A DNA stretch of 64,000 nt from Diphasiastrum complanatum. Lineage: Eukaryota > Streptophyta > Lycopodiopsida > Lycopodiales > Lycopodiaceae. Made by a program: the position numbers and the translations under genes. Position 1 is the stretch's first letter. Every line of letters begins with the position of its first letter. The notes beneath the pieces are model-generated. The model was not told the DNA's origin, did not search any database, and saw only the letters and a list, made by a program, of their open reading frames with translations. Of this stretch, positions 23,001 to 35,640 are shown in pieces. Location of the stretch: the NCBI GenBank assembly GCA_029204225.1, contig CM055102.1, positions 20,187,861-20,251,860 of the forward strand, written 5' to 3'.

Positions 23001-26000
23001 CCTTGGATGGTATAAGTATACCTGTTGGGCTCTCACTAGTGTATGCTTGATTTTGTGATTGGTAGCTACATGCTGCTGGTGTGACTCCTCTTTCCACGAC
23101 TCTGATTGATCCATAGCTTGGGGGCTAGATCCGTTCGATCTAGGTTTGGTTGGGTTGGTTTAACCTCCACCAATTCCCATGTGTTGTTGCTTTGTATGGT
23201 ATGCTTAGACTAGAATCCTGTTGTGAGGACTTTATAGACATACAAGAGAAAAAATGGAAATAATAAATAATTACGATTCTCCAAAAAGACTTTGTAGATA
23301 TCATGTTCAACAAAGATATCAAAAACAAGATAGATATTGCAAGACATAAAATGCATCCAGACTCAAATTTCAAGCCAATTCAAGGATTGAATGTAAAATG
23401 TTGAAAGGATTTTCTTTTTGACAGTTGCACAAGTTAATGAAAAGAGCAAATTGATAACAATTGATATCTCATGGCGATGGGGGGAAGTCTCATGATGCGC
23501 AATCAATACAACTATCATAAGATAAAAAGCATGATGTCTATAATTACATCGAGTTATCAAAATACTAGTGAGCCTTCATTTGAATGAATAATGCTACTGA
23601 TATGAGTTTTTTTTTTGATGATCCCCTCTCCACCACCTTGTAAAAGTTGTGTCAATTGACCCAAGTAGAATACAACTAATTTTATGTACAGACATCAATG
23701 CAAAGAAATTCAAAGAACACAAACAAGTTTTGGGCCAAAAGGGCAAAATTTTATGCTAACTATTTCACTAGTGAAACATTTTCCTACCACCTTGGTACAA
23801 GACACTTAAAAGAAAATTCAACCATAAAGGCTTCACCTTGTTGTCTAAAAAGATCCCCTGGCTTTCCAAAGCCCTACGCTCAGCTTGGCAACGGTCCACC
23901 ACTTCCCTGCTGCAACGTCTCCGCAAACTGCCTATGTCACCCTGCACAAGTATTCATTAGCATGTGACAAAATAATAATTTGAACCAATAGAGCAAGCTT
24001 GATGCACAATAAATTCCACAAGGCTCAAATACCTTTAAATAGGCAACAAGAACTGGCCTTATTTCCTCCTGTAGCTCCATGATGAAGTCAGGCAAAGAAA
24101 ATGACCTGAAGAAAAAGCCCAAAAGAAGTTTAAATGCACACGTATGGGTGTGATAAGAAAATAATGCTACTTGGTCAAAAACCCCAAAATTAAAGGACCA
24201 CGCGAATGCAACTTCCAGAAAAACAGAAAGGAGGAACGAGACTGTAAGTAGTAAATCTGGCTAACTAAAATATTTACGGATCACGTGCACGGATTTCTTT
24301 CATCGCTACTGCTGTTGCTGTCTCCCCAAACAGTGAATCATTTATACTGCACATATGAGATGCCAGCAAATACATCAATAAGGTTAAAAAACAACTTAAC
24401 ACGCAAACAAGCAAACCAATTCTGAGACTTCATCAATCAATGCCAAGTGCAGACAATAGGCATAGTGACAACCATGAATGGCTATACACTAGGTGTTTCA
24501 AAAGCTGAAAGATGAATAACTTTTGATGCCAAAGTAATACTAAAAACTTCAAATGGATACTATATACTAATCTACAAATACAAGAGCCTCGTGATGCACA
24601 AACTAATAAGTAAACTATCAAACTTTCTTACAATTACATACTCTTGAATTTTGTGCACAACTGGACTATCGCTGGTCTCCCATCTTTCCCTTATATCTTC
24701 CGCAATCTACACTTAGAAACTACTTTTAAGGATAGGAAAATCTTAATTTGCAATAAGTTAAATAACACGAAGTTCTAAAGCAGTACAGGCATTAGACAAA
24801 GCACAATTACAAGAATCAAAAATTCTCAATGAATGTAAACTAACTTCGTGACTTTTGGTGACAACTGGATGCTTTGTCACAGTCCTCAATCTCTGAAAAA
24901 TTGGATGTGAAGCTGCCTGAAGGAACACCAGCACAAAATTGCCACAATAAGGACTAAGCGATATGGCTCAATCATGCAGAACTTTGAACTCATGACCAAT
25001 AAATTTCATAACTAGTACAAACCTGGATCAGACAAGTGCACATAACCAATGTATCACACATGGGAGAATCTCCAAAATGCAGCAAATGCTGGAAACCGTG
25101 TTACTATGTACTCATGCTAGTGGGTAGTTTTTAAAACTCTTTAAAGTTCACACAAGAGCCCTAATAAAAAATTGCAATTCAATAATCTGCAAAATCTGAT
25201 GCTTGCCTTGTCCTTGAAATAATCTAATCGCCTCTTCCAACCAGGCTTGTGTTTAATAACAGGAACCATAGCAGTAGCATCACTTCTTTGCACAAATCTT
25301 GAACTAGCTTCTCGTGCTTTTGCCTTAGCCCGGCTCTGTGCAGTACTGTTTAGCTCTTGTTTCAAAACATTGTAGCCTTTTGTTGCAACATCGATTAGCT
25401 TCACGTTTTGCAGTCTGTTCAAAGCAGCTGTAGCCGAGTACGAAGCTCTTGAAAATGCTTTTTGTATCTTATCCACAAGACCCCCACTGCTAAACTCAGC
25501 CCCACCTGAGCTTGCATCAATTTTTCTTCTTGCCTCTGCTTCAGCTTCCGAATCAAGTCGTTTGCTATTTTGAGTAGATTCTGCTCCATGTTTGATCTTG
25601 CTCTGATGTCCAGCTGACTTTTCATCTGATGAAGATCGAAAGTTTATGCTCTCAACTGTTCCCTTCACCTGCAGCAAAATAGATCAGTAAATACTAAAAA
25701 CCGTCTAGTTTCTTAACCCAGTCAACACTCATAAATTAGTTGACAAATAAGAAATCAACCTGCTCTGCAGCTTCTGTGACTCTTTCTTTCACCGCAGCTG
25801 AGACCTGGGAATAGGTATACCATCAAATCAGAAAACCTCATCCTTTCAAGCATGTAAGGAGCACAGACAATGAGATATTTCCCAATAATCTCTGGCAATG
25901 TCACTACTTGTATCAAACACAGCTTCACCATAAAATTGAAACTACACAGGCCCTTAAATTATGGCTAAGGTTACTAGCTAAATTCCTGCTCAAGTGTCAT

Positions 26001-27219
26001 CATTAAACCGTAAGCTTGAGTAAATATTAGGGGTAACATGCCACCTGCTTTGCTTTTTGTTCTGCTTCCTCCCTGGCAGTATCCACATGCTTGTAAAGCT
26101 GCTCTGTTGTCTCCTTAGTTCTGCAATGTGCCATTGTGCCAGCTCTTTAAAGATCAGAGCCTCCGTTTCTGGCCTTATTCATCAAGGGCGAAGATCTGCG
26201 TGCCTTGAACATGAACAGTAGGTCTGAGCCTATCACACAAGACCTTCCCAACAAGGGACTCAAGGCAAACACAGTTAACGCACAGAGAGTAAACAAAAAT
26301 CTCCCATTATGTAAATGGCATAAAAGGTCTATTACCGGTTTTTCATGATATCAGCCTTCTCCTTGAGTTCATCCAATGACTTTTTCAGCTCAGGATTGCT
26401 GAAAATAACAAAGCAACAAATCATACAAGCATCATTCGAGGTTTCCAAGACTGAAAGCAACATAACAGGTGTATGACTACTCCCTGCAAGCCAGTTAAAA
26501 AAAAATCAAAGCATTTCCTTCCTTCCTAAATCTGTACCCAAGGGAAGATACATAAAACTTATCAGATTTTTTCACATCCTTACAGCTTAACTGATCGTCT
26601 CAAGTTTTTAAAAGGAGGAAAATTGTACATGTAGCGTTTCAATCATGTTGCGTATGTTTCACAATGTGTAGATAAAGAATCCTGTAACTCCACAAATCTT
26701 CACACTTTCGCTTTTAACAAAAAAAAATTAGAAGACCCAAATGCTCCAACTGCTAGGGTTGTCCAAAGCATCCAACAGACAACGTCAGCTGCTAGGAGAA
26801 GCGAGTGTTTTCACATACCTGTCAATTTCGCCCTTTAAACGTCGAGAAAATTCCTGAAACACGCTCAGCTTTCGAACAAAAGGGCGGGCTGGTAGCCTGG
26901 CAAGCAACACTTTGTCTCCTCCCAAACCCTGCATAATATATCGCAAACTGTTAAAACGAGGATCCAGTAATACAGCTTAACAAATTTAATATCTCAATCT
27001 AATATTTATCACAAAATCAGAACTAAAACACAGTACCTAGCATAAAAACTTCATAATAAGATCCAGAACATCTAAAATACCTATCACAAGACTGAAAACA
27101 TCTGAAACACTTGTTACAAGATCGGAAAACTAAGCGCAAGACTGTACCACTGGGTGCCATGGCTGATAAGCGGCCCAAGCGCGCCACATTGAGGCCCTAA
27201 CAAAATTTCCACCGCTCAT
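17016..27219 (-). CDS. TIM44: mitochondrial import inner membrane translocase subunit TIM44
   Basis: TIM44 anchors mtHsp70 to the TIM23 channel on the matrix side and helps pull preproteins in. Fourteen minus-strand exons join in phase: 27219-27148, 26928-26819, 26398-26336, 26120-26045, 25804-25760, 25668-25207, 24916-24845, 24706-24642, 24346-24278, 24105-24033, 23941-23837, 17832-17761, 17326-17264, 17147-17016. The sum is 1479 nt (492 aa), close to plant TIM44 (about 470). The N-terminus (MSGGNFVRASMWRAWAAY) has Arg and no acidic residues, like a presequence. Then come 'LSVFQEFSRRLKGE', 'TTEQLYKHVDTAREEAEQ', 'HPIFQRLRTVTKHPVV', 'RERWETSDSPVVHKIQ', 'SFSLPDFIMELQEEIRPVL', 'CQAERRALESQGIFLDNK', 'ILFISDVEVKEIKLVG', 'FRTQQIYCVRDKQGN' and 'DDIHTVYYAWAMQQ', the conserved C-terminal TIM44 domain. 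Junctions are GT-AG except intron 6, whose donor reads AAG|GCAAGC (GC-AG). Intron 11 is 6.0 kb because of transposon insertions. Exon 1 is the least certain. Confidence 0.93.
18500..18612 (-). mobile_element. SINE (Au-like) inside TIM44 intron 11
   Basis: On the minus strand 'AGCTGGTGAAGTGTGCTTGG' (A-box region) is followed by 'TTTGGGGTTGCCCACCCAGG' and the B box 'GGTTCCATTCCC' (consensus GGTTCGATTCC), then an A-rich tail 'GAAATAAAAAGAAAATG'. This order, and the phrase 'gggttgcccacccaggttc', match the head of plant Au-type SINEs. It lies in the same orientation as the host gene. No target duplication was identified. Confidence 0.55.
19065..19087. repeat. poly-G run
   Basis: A run of 23 G, within intron 11 of TIM44. 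Length is uncertain in any assembly. Confidence 0.95.
19240..19895 (+). mobile_element. presumed 5' LTR/leader of the intronic gypsy element
   Basis: This precedes the gypsy gag start at 19896 on the same strand. It contains a repeated 'ctttgaaagaaaag' and no ORF of note. LTR ends were not located, so this is assigned by position only. Confidence 0.35.
19896..20660 (+). pseudogene. Ty3/gypsy gag fragment, cut in its zinc knuckle
   Basis: Gag opens MDTPMGETRAPSPVG with a coiled-coil-like 'LLQQQIVDMRAKHERAEAEM'. After a frame change it gives 'KAYLWWQDLKDQATVPTTW' and 'DDFQVAFKAAFMPVLDDFEY', the Retrotrans_gag core, then 'TLQIGTKPLDVYLQ'. Frames shift at about 20050, 20130 and 20400. The C-terminal part reads 'RADSDKAKSNELCFSCMEKG' and His, that is CX2CX4H of a CCHC knuckle. 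It is interrupted at 20660 by a copia LTR before the last Cys. The same family (VLDDFEYYRRFATLQ..GTK) forms the element at 44-49 kb. Confidence 0.85.
20661..21111 (+). repeat. Ty1/copia 5' LTR (451 bp)
   Basis: It runs from TGTTAGAAAT at 20661 to TTTCCTACA at 21111, immediately followed by the primer-binding site. The same LTR with substitutions occurs at 51769-52213, and a truncated one at 53107-53384. The shared phrase 'ccctatcttgacttttgggg' marks all three. A CT-rich tract (21006-21021) precedes the 3' end. Confidence 0.85.
21112..21123 (+). other. tRNA-Met primer-binding site
   Basis: TGGTATCAGAGC lies directly after the LTR terminus TACA and is complementary to the 3' end of initiator tRNA-Met. 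It primes minus-strand synthesis in most plant copia elements. Confidence 0.9.
21812..22840 (+). pseudogene. Ty1/copia gag with CCHC knuckle, truncated
   Basis: The protein opens MLEVMAKESEAISSLFSEDR with 'LDGTN' then a stop (21886-21888) and 'SLWSYMMKNLLIAKGLWDLI', the UBN2 gag start. It continues 'KSAWDTLYTMYRVKN' and 'VYLRNQLSLLKMQEGDQVTN'. A 58-bp tandem duplication at 22342-22457 shifts the frame. After it come 'ELVGLLLQEEQTRQNF', a Lys/Gly-rich stretch and the knuckle CHYCKKYVHFIKDC (CX2CX4HX4C). The copy ends at about 22840, before the protease. The gag is dead. Confidence 0.85.
22342..22457 (+). repeat. 58-bp direct tandem duplication in gag
   Basis: The block 'TTACCTTCATCTTATCTTCC...TCTCTCTTAGGGGA' occurs twice in a row with only one or two differences, starting at about 22342 and 22400. 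Since 58 is not a multiple of three, the duplication itself breaks the gag frame. Its near-identity means it is young. Confidence 0.9.
22900..23240 (+). repeat. dispersed repeat family C, copy 1 (LTR-like)
   Basis: 'ggtataagtatacc' (TATA-like), 'agctacatgctgct' and 'gatctaggtttggttgg' recur in the same order at 38600-38880. This looks like an LTR or its 3' half. It abuts the truncated copia gag. Confidence 0.55.
23250..23836. other. TIM44 intron 11, left-over intron sequence
   Basis: Probably original intron DNA up to the exon 11 donor at 23836/23835 (AAG|GTGAAG on the minus strand). No other feature seen. Confidence 0.4.
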
Positions 27220-27463
27220 ACTGACACCACAGACGATGAAGGATAATGAGGCAACAACCAAACGATCAGCAGCGATGATGATAAGAAATCAATACCACAT
27301 TCCAGCCGCCTCGATCCTGATCGCTCTAGCATCAAACCTCACATCGAAGAATCGATGCAAACGCACAGATAAACATAATATTTCTATCGATCGATCGGCC
27401 GATGATCGATGGATCCAGAAAAAAGAACGAAACAAACTGAAGAATAGAAACAGCCCCAGCGAG

Positions 27464-27466
<3 letters not shown>

Positions 27467-27505
<39 letters not shown>
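27467..27505 (-). repeat. (CT)n tract in the TIM44 upstream region
   Basis: About 19 GA units on the plus strand, so CT on the gene's sense strand, about 250 nt before the proposed ATG at 27219. Pyrimidine-rich tracts are common near plant transcription starts. Whether it lies in the 5' UTR or the promoter cannot be told. Confidence 0.85.
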
Positions 27506-27506
<1 letters not shown>

Positions 27507-27509
27507 GGG

Positions 27510-28650
27510 CCTCCGTACCTCAGTGGAAAGATACGATTTGAAGCCCTCACCGTTGGATGCCTTCAGGTGATTTAGATTATGCCACGTGTAAATAATCTAA
27601 CGGCTTAATTTTGAGTAGGACACATGGGTGGCATCCAAGTGGGCGGGGTAAAGGCGGCTGCGTCATTAAGCACCGTGGGAGAGCGAGGGCCAACCAAAGA
27701 AATATTAGGGTTTCTATTTGGCCCCATGAAATAAAATAAAGGAAGGAGGATTTATGCAACCAAGTGTGAAAGGGGTTCAAAAATAGATTTCTTAAGCCCT
27801 AAGCTACTACATACCAATATATATGTATATTCGATTCGGGTGTGTAGGTAGAGTTGTTGAACGCCATCGGAAAGAAACGGGCTTGAATCCCGACCAATGT
27901 GTAGTGACATCATCTCAGGAGCTTAACTCTGTAAATGGCATTGTTAGGTTGTATATATGTTGTATATAACAAGATTGACTGCTTAACATGTATGCAAAAA
28001 AAAATGTGTTTGGAAAGTTGGAAGAGATTTCCATAGCATAAAGAACGAGCTGAAAGTCATCGAAGGCCATTAGACTGGGCTACAATTAAACTTATGTTGC
28101 ACTGATGGAAAGCTCAATGGAAAATCGTTTACCGTGCATAAAGAAATGGAGGATGGTTCATGTCTTATGGGCACACATTTTGACATTTCATGGATGTATT
28201 AATATGTTTTGGAATCTTTTTTGAACGACCTTACCATAATTGAAGAGACATTAACCCCACCTTATGGAAAGGTCACCATAAAGTCATTTCTCATGCACAA
28301 ATGCTGGCAATGCCATCTCATCCGAAAAGGTTCTCGTCTTTAAACTCAAATGTTTTATGAGTCATACATTTAAACTTTCTATGAGATGTAATGGTTTGAA
28401 AGATTTTTTATGGTTGTAATTTGCTTATAAAAATCTTTCAATCCTTTTATTTATTCATAATATGCTTATACGATTTCAAATGGCTCTATGTATCTTTGTT
28501 GCCACTACACAATGGAGATGAGAGGTGGTGTCGACCAATAGTATGATGAGGCATCATGGCTCTTCATTCTATTAGTGGCAACTCTACTGCAGCTAACAAA
28601 CAAGCAACAAGAAGGGCGAGCCAAGTTTGGCTCACCCCATCTCGTGGTAA
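27510..28650. other. TIM44 promoter side and intergenic DNA
   Basis: No coding region recognised. A weak SINE-like stretch is noted separately at 27832-27960. Confidence 0.4.
27832..27960 (+). mobile_element. possible tRNA-like SINE head
   Basis: 'GTGTGTAGGTAGAGTTG' resembles an A box. 'GGGCTTGAATCCCG' about 45 bp on resembles a B box flanked by a small stem. A T-rich, TATATA-like tail follows. It is too diverged for a tRNA gene: no acceptor pairing or anticodon arm could be drawn. Confidence 0.3.
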
Positions 28651-28653
28651 AAG

Positions 28654-28658
<5 letters not shown>

Positions 28659-28706
<48 letters not shown>
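28659..28706. repeat. (GA)n microsatellite
   Basis: About 24 pure GA units. Confidence 0.95.
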
Positions 28707-28709
<3 letters not shown>

Positions 28710-28840
28710 GGCTGTTGTGGAGAAAACGTGTTTTGGAGCTTTTCATTTTGGGTAGTTAAAAGGCAGTTGAAGTGGGGTTGAAGGGCAAACACGTTGATTT
28801 TCGAAAGAGAACATGTGCTACTAGAAACTTCTAGAAAGAA

Positions 28841-28844
<4 letters not shown>

Positions 28845-28913
<69 letters not shown>
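28845..28913. repeat. (GA)n microsatellite, long
   Basis: About 34 pure GA units, 140 bp from the previous tract. Long ORFs on both strands here are translations of the repeat. Confidence 0.95.
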
Positions 28914-28917
<4 letters not shown>

Positions 28918-29342
28918 CAAATTTCACTTAGTCCCCCTTGACAAGCCAAGACCAAATCTTTTGAATCCTTTTGTCTTATAGCATAACAAGTTTAAACAAA
29001 GCTAAAAACTTACAATACAGAGTACCATAAAGTCACATCAAGGTTTAGGAAACTCAATTGTAACCTGCCACCATCCCACTAAACAAGATCGCACGAGTTA
29101 GTTTAGTAAGTAAGACAGGTGTCATAGCTAAACTTCAGTTCTTATCCATGTCCGAAACAAGATTCTCTACCAACTTAGCTAAAATGTATCATAATTAGTC
29201 CAATCTTCCCTACCATTATCTTACCATGTCGTAAGTCTTGCCCTAATATCACCATATCATGACATCCACCGTACTGATCAGTTTTTAGGCAAGTACTCCT
29301 ATCATTACCATACAATCATCTACTAACAACATTCTATGAAGC

Positions 29343-29820
29343 TGTTATGTCCATGTCCTGAATATAGGATTCAATATGATCCTAGACTTGGATACACGGT
29401 ACTCCAGTGCCCGAGATTATTGGTTATACCACATTATACTGAACGGGACCCGTAAAGTAATTAATAACCTTGTGAGGCCCAAACACACTAATTGGAGTTA
29501 GTACATGGTTTAGGACAATCAATGCATGTGTAGAATATCAATAGCAATGGAATTTCTTAATTGGGGAGTTTAGACCTTGCATGACTGCATGCACAGGGTG
29601 GTCTTGGGTCCATATAACTAGTGGAAATTCATCCTACTCCATCATTCAATTGGTGTTTCATTGCCAAGTTCTCTCACTCTACTATTGCTTCTTATTCTTG
29701 GCTCGGGGGTGAAGCCTATGGATATTGATCGGTTGTTTCTACTTGGTTGGGTGGTATCTCCACAATGTATTCTCTTGTGTATTGTCTTGTAAGCAGGATC
29801 TTGATTAGCTTTCCCTTACA
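29343..29820 (+). repeat. LTR family A, best copy (solo-LTR-like)
   Basis: It runs from TGTTATGTCC at 29343 to CCCTTACA at 29820, with TG/CA ends. Related copies lie at 5663, about 40560-41006 and 49677. The copy at 40.6 kb is followed by a degenerate tRNA-Met primer site, which identifies the family as an LTR. No internal region follows here, so it may be a solo LTR, but no matching target duplication was seen. Confidence 0.6.
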
Positions 29821-30329
29821 GTTCACAAAAATGGAAAAGGTTTGGTTTGGTCATAGACGTTGGTAACGAGGCATATCCATGCCATACTATACTCATTGGT
29901 ACCATGAATAAACATGGTAGCCAATGGATTCTATGAAACCATGCCTGGGCAAATCCATGCCATCCGATTCAAATTAAATAGATGCACAACCCTACAAAAC
30001 ATTATGTTAATATAGTCGAGTAACATGTCTTTCTGTAAAAAGTAGGGCGTGGTCATCCACGTCAGTATCAAAGTAAATCTGTACCATCCTAACCCATTAG
30101 ACTTGTGAAATCATCTTGTATGAGCGTGGAACAGTCTGAGCACATCCATGCTTTCCAAACCCACCAACAACTCACCATACTTCTATGTTCACGTGGAGAA
30201 ACAACATACTTCTATGTTCTATAAGTATTTGGTTATCAACCCCCACTATCATCAACTAGCTACCAGCTAGTGGATCTAGTTGGTGGCTAGTCAATGCAAA
30301 TTGAATTAGATGACTAGAAGTATCTCCTA

Positions 30330-33100
30330 GAATTGGTTGTTGATCGAGTTCTATATTTGGATATAAGTTAGGCAATCAATCTTTTTGATCTTTTGAAAAA
30401 CAGAGCTAAAAGCAAATAACTTACTTGAAGAGAAAGTTAATGGTATAGGATATCAATGATTCCAAAGGAAATTTCTTGTGCGAGAGTGATATGTAGACCA
30501 GTGGTAAGTATTTATAGTAATGATAATACTAACGGATAAATCCATTGGCTACTTGTTTTAGGGTATTTTGGGAAAAATGAGATATAGATCCAGATCCCTA
30601 ATGGCATTTTATAATTACAAATCGAAAACCCTTAAGGCTATTTCTCACTTTCTAAAGAACCCTTACTTCTTTTGAATTTCTCAAATACTAGAGAGCCGGT
30701 CTACCATATCAGATTAAACTCATATGATTCTTCCAACGTGAAAATTACTTCTTTTCTAAAGGACTATTATCATTATGTAAATTACTACTTGTATGGTTAA
30801 AGATTGGAAATTGAGACGTTCCAAGAAACTTGTATTTCAATTTCTTAAACCCGAGTTGTCTCTTATGCATAGATAGATCTCAGATGGATGATGGTTACTG
30901 TCACCCGAGTTGAAAATATTTAAAAGAAAAATTTTGATTATAATTGAGCGAATTCTTTTGAGAGACACTTATTATTGACTTTTCAAGATGCTAAATATTT
31001 TCATGAGTCATCTCCAGTTAATTTTTGTAAGAAATTTGTAATTTTAAAAAAAAATGAGCTTTCACACTAATCATTCTCAATATATGACATACACAGTTCG
31101 GACATGTATCTGAAGCTCAAACTTCGAAAGAAGTCCGGGACCGATGAGTGTGATAGAAACGTCTAAAACATCAGTAGTACCAATGTTCATCTAGACGAAA
31201 GCACAAAAACAAAATCTCCTGCCCAATCTGCATCTGTGTAGCCTTGTAAAATATGAGAATCCTCAATGTTGGTTCCTTGTACTTTGTATAAAAATAATTT
31301 TGGCTCTTTATAGAAGGTTTCAAATTTTGTTCTTGTCTGTGGTTGTCTATGCAGGCCCACCAGACAACAATCTATCGTACGACTGCGCAGGCGTGCGTGC
31401 ATGAGGGGGACAAATTTTTTTTCTAAGAATCCCAAAAAATAGCCCTTAACTAGCATAGGAATGTGTTTGACACTCACTTGTGAATTAACAAATCTTGATA
31501 TAGAAGATTTATTTGTAAACTTAGAAATGATTTGGATAAGGGTCTAAATGAAATGTTGCTCCACTGTAAATGAATTCGGCACCTAGACATAAGAGACTTC
31601 TGAATCAATAGCAATTAGCTTGAGTAGTTACTTTAGTCCTTAGTAAAGTTAATTGGGTAAGCAAACAGTGTGGAGGGAAATTCACCAAGAATTGTTTATC
31701 TTAATCTATATTGTTTATAAGACACAATATTTGTGAGTCATCAAGATTCATCATCAATAAAAGTTATGCATAGAATATAGAAGATTCTTGGTATAGAGTA
31801 TTTCTTGAATGGAAAATAGACTCTAAGGTATTGACTATACCCAATGAGCTCATATTGGATGACAGATTTTAACAAACATCAAGAGTAACCATTGAATTCA
31901 GCTAGAATTTGGTAAAACTTTGTAATCTCTAAATTTTGTTCTAGATGATTGTATAAAATTTCTTGTAGTTAAAGACGGATGCTAAAACGATTTTGATATG
32001 CCTTTTATCTTTAGTTACTAGATTGATCACATAGTTCGATAACTCATACTTCGGTTGAAAATCAAGTTGGAAGAGTATTCTTAACGTTCAATGATTTTTC
32101 TTAAGGAAAAAAGATTTTTTAGAATGATTCTTATAATTCCTGAGTGATATGTTGGACATATACTCCAATATCTTTTAATGATTAAGTGTGGTTTTGAAAT
32201 CTTGTGAATTACGATTGACGAATCATAAGATTCTAAATATTTATTATTGACGGATCATGAATAGATACTTAAATGCTATTGTAAGGAAACATGATGATTC
32301 TTATGTATGGTGAATAACTCATTATCTATTGAAAGAGTCAAAAATTTAGACCAATTTGTTAAAAAGCAGAATTTCTTTACTCCAGTGTTTAAGTGAGAGC
32401 ATATGTATCTCATAGGCATTTCCATGATGTAATTTATTTTATTTATGGAGAATTTGCTTACCTTAGTGGATGAAATTCTCAGTTATTGATTATAGTCTAT
32501 ACATACTTGTGTATAGTTCAATCTAGATCTCCAGCTTTATAAGAGACAAGTAGATCCATTGAAATTCAAATAGATTGTTGATTTCTTGAATGTGATGCTA
32601 GGAATGGGGCATTTAACTCATTAGAGTAACTACAGTGCTCTGGATGGAGTTATGGATGTCTGAGAAAGCATTATTATCCACAAGAAATTGTGGATAGATT
32701 TTAGACTATTTCTTTAGCTTTTGGACTTGATCTCTGAAATAAAGAGTTGATTCAACCAGTGGGTCATGTAATTGAAATCACATGAAGGTGATGTCTTTTA
32801 TTTGGAGAAGATCAACCCATTTGAAAGATTTACAGCTTAGTGTATTTTTGGATTCTGAGTTAGTACTCCTGTGTAGAGGCAAGCAATTTAAGAATTGCAT
32901 CTATGAGTACTTATTCCAAATGGAAAGATCAGACTAAGGATAATAATTCATGGGTGAAAGTTAAAAGCTTAGATCATTGATAACTTGAATTTTGTTATCT
33001 GTCTTCCCACAAGAGCAAAGTTACTTGACTTTTCATTCCCGGATATTTTCAACACTTATGAAAAGTTTATTTAATCACTCATGTAATCGAGACTTAGTCG
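30330..33100. repeat. large dispersed repeat D, copy 1
   Basis: About 2.8 kb alignable with 51130-55620 in the same orientation. Shared anchors include 'gcgagagtgat.tgtagacca' (30481), 'gagatatagatccNgatccc' (30581) and 'gattgacgaatcataag' (32213). The second copy carries two insertions that are absent here, and this copy carries a copia scrap at 31.1-31.48 kb in place of other sequence. The nature of the repeat (long LTR or other element) is unknown. Confidence 0.7.
31187..31477 (-). pseudogene. Ty1/copia RNase H scrap
   Basis: The minus strand reads 'EDSHILQGYTDADWAGDF', the copia RNase H opening 'l.GytDADWAGd', preceded by low-complexity Lys/Arg-rich coding of no clear family. It breaks off at once after the motif. 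It is an orphan piece within repeat D. Confidence 0.6.
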
Positions 33101-33790
33101 ATGAGCCATGGAGTAGAATTTTGAGTACCTTAGTGAGCTAAAAACAGCATGGCTAAGGACATAACTAGTATAATTTTTGTAACATGGGTATGAATTCAAC
33201 TCTAAAGAAAGGCACATTGATAAATAAATAAATTAAAATTATATATGCACACATTTATATTTATTTTGAATCACTTAAAACTTCATACACATATCAATGT
33301 GAAAGGTGCACAAATTTCATGCCACATCAAATAGTCCTATATCAAATCGAATCATAATTTTACATTCAATTTTTTTTTTTCGAATCACCAAAATCTTTAA
33401 GAACACATGGTCCCTTTGTACAAATAGTAAGTTCTTTAAATAATAATCATCTTAATATCTTATCACTCATATACTTGTCTTTCAAAACAAATCACCTATA
33501 TGTATTATTACTCATTTACATGTCCTTGAAAAATGAATCATGTAAATCTTTGGTAAATAAATTCCTTGGTATCAAAATCATAACTTTTAGTAAGTTCTAC
33601 AAGCCACGTGACACCTAGCAACCCATGGTACCAATAACGGCTTCATAAAAAAATTGTGGGGCACAACCTCGGATAAAAACATTTCTTGTGGCACACCCAC
33701 GTGAAATTTGAGTTGTCAAATATGCTATAAATCGCCCATTTTGGACATATTTTCTCACTTATTTCATTGTAATTGTGATTTTGCTATTGT

Positions 33791-35050
<1,260 letters not shown>

Positions 35051-35052
35051 TA

Positions 35053-35640
35053 CACTTCTCCATTGCACCTACTTTCAATGTTTTTGATGGAACGATATTG
35101 CCTGACTACTAATGAGCAATTTCTTGTTGATCTTGCTTCTCTCTTTGCTCTTGGTCTGCAAATTGCTCCCGACTCCTCCAGCCTAGAAAATTGGGAGCCG
35201 GCTCTTGACTCTTATTACTTTGGCTACAACCACACACCTCCATTAATATTCCACTCTCCTCTCGAACTTTTTCAATGCCCAATGGTCCTACTTTGACGAC
35301 ACCACCACCTGGCACAAAAGGTTTCTCACTGCTCGTTCTCTTTTGATAGACAAACTTAGATACCTAGCTTATCGCATTCTGACCAAATCTCTTTCTCTAT
35401 TGGCCAAGTGGCTCTTCCTTAGAAACCGCCTTTACCTGGGTTGCCATTTGGCTGACGAACTAGAGAGCACATGTTTTATCATTGTCGTTGGGATCTCTAG
35501 TTGGAGGTTGCACATCTTCTCGGCCGTTGGCGGTTCCCCACACTTCTAACAGTTGGCACCATTTTGCTAGGCGACTCATAGATCCACGAGGTGCTCCTCT
35601 TTAACATTATGGCATGTGTGCAGACTCAATAGAAGCAATT
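35053..35640 (+). pseudogene. LINE C-terminal zf-RVT-like remnant
   Basis: Plus-strand frames give 'LIDKLRYLAYRILTKSLSLL', 'KWLFLRNRLYLGCHLADELE' and, in a neighbouring frame, 'EHMFYHCRWDL' followed by 'EVAHLLGRWR'. The order Trp/Tyr-Arg-Ile-Leu, a Gly-Cys, a Glu-Ser/Glu-His and His-Cys before Trp-aspartate matches the zf-RVT tail of plant LINE ORF2 ('wrll...l.t...L....gC.lC...EehlFf.C'). Frameshifts and stops are present, and no RT core lies upstream. Confidence 0.5.

Noticed and set aside
27121-27180. Alternative TIM44 start MAPSGTVLRLVF at 27161
   Set aside because: That frame does not splice in phase to exon 2, whereas the ATG at 27219 with donor GTG|GTACAG does and gives a presequence-like N-terminus.
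27832-27910. Possible tRNA gene
   Set aside because: There are A-box- and B-box-like words, but no cloverleaf, acceptor stem or anticodon arm could be drawn.
28505-28927. Long ORFs on both strands around the (GA)n tracts
   Set aside because: They are translations of dinucleotide repeats (Ser-Leu or Arg-Glu runs) and carry no gene signal.
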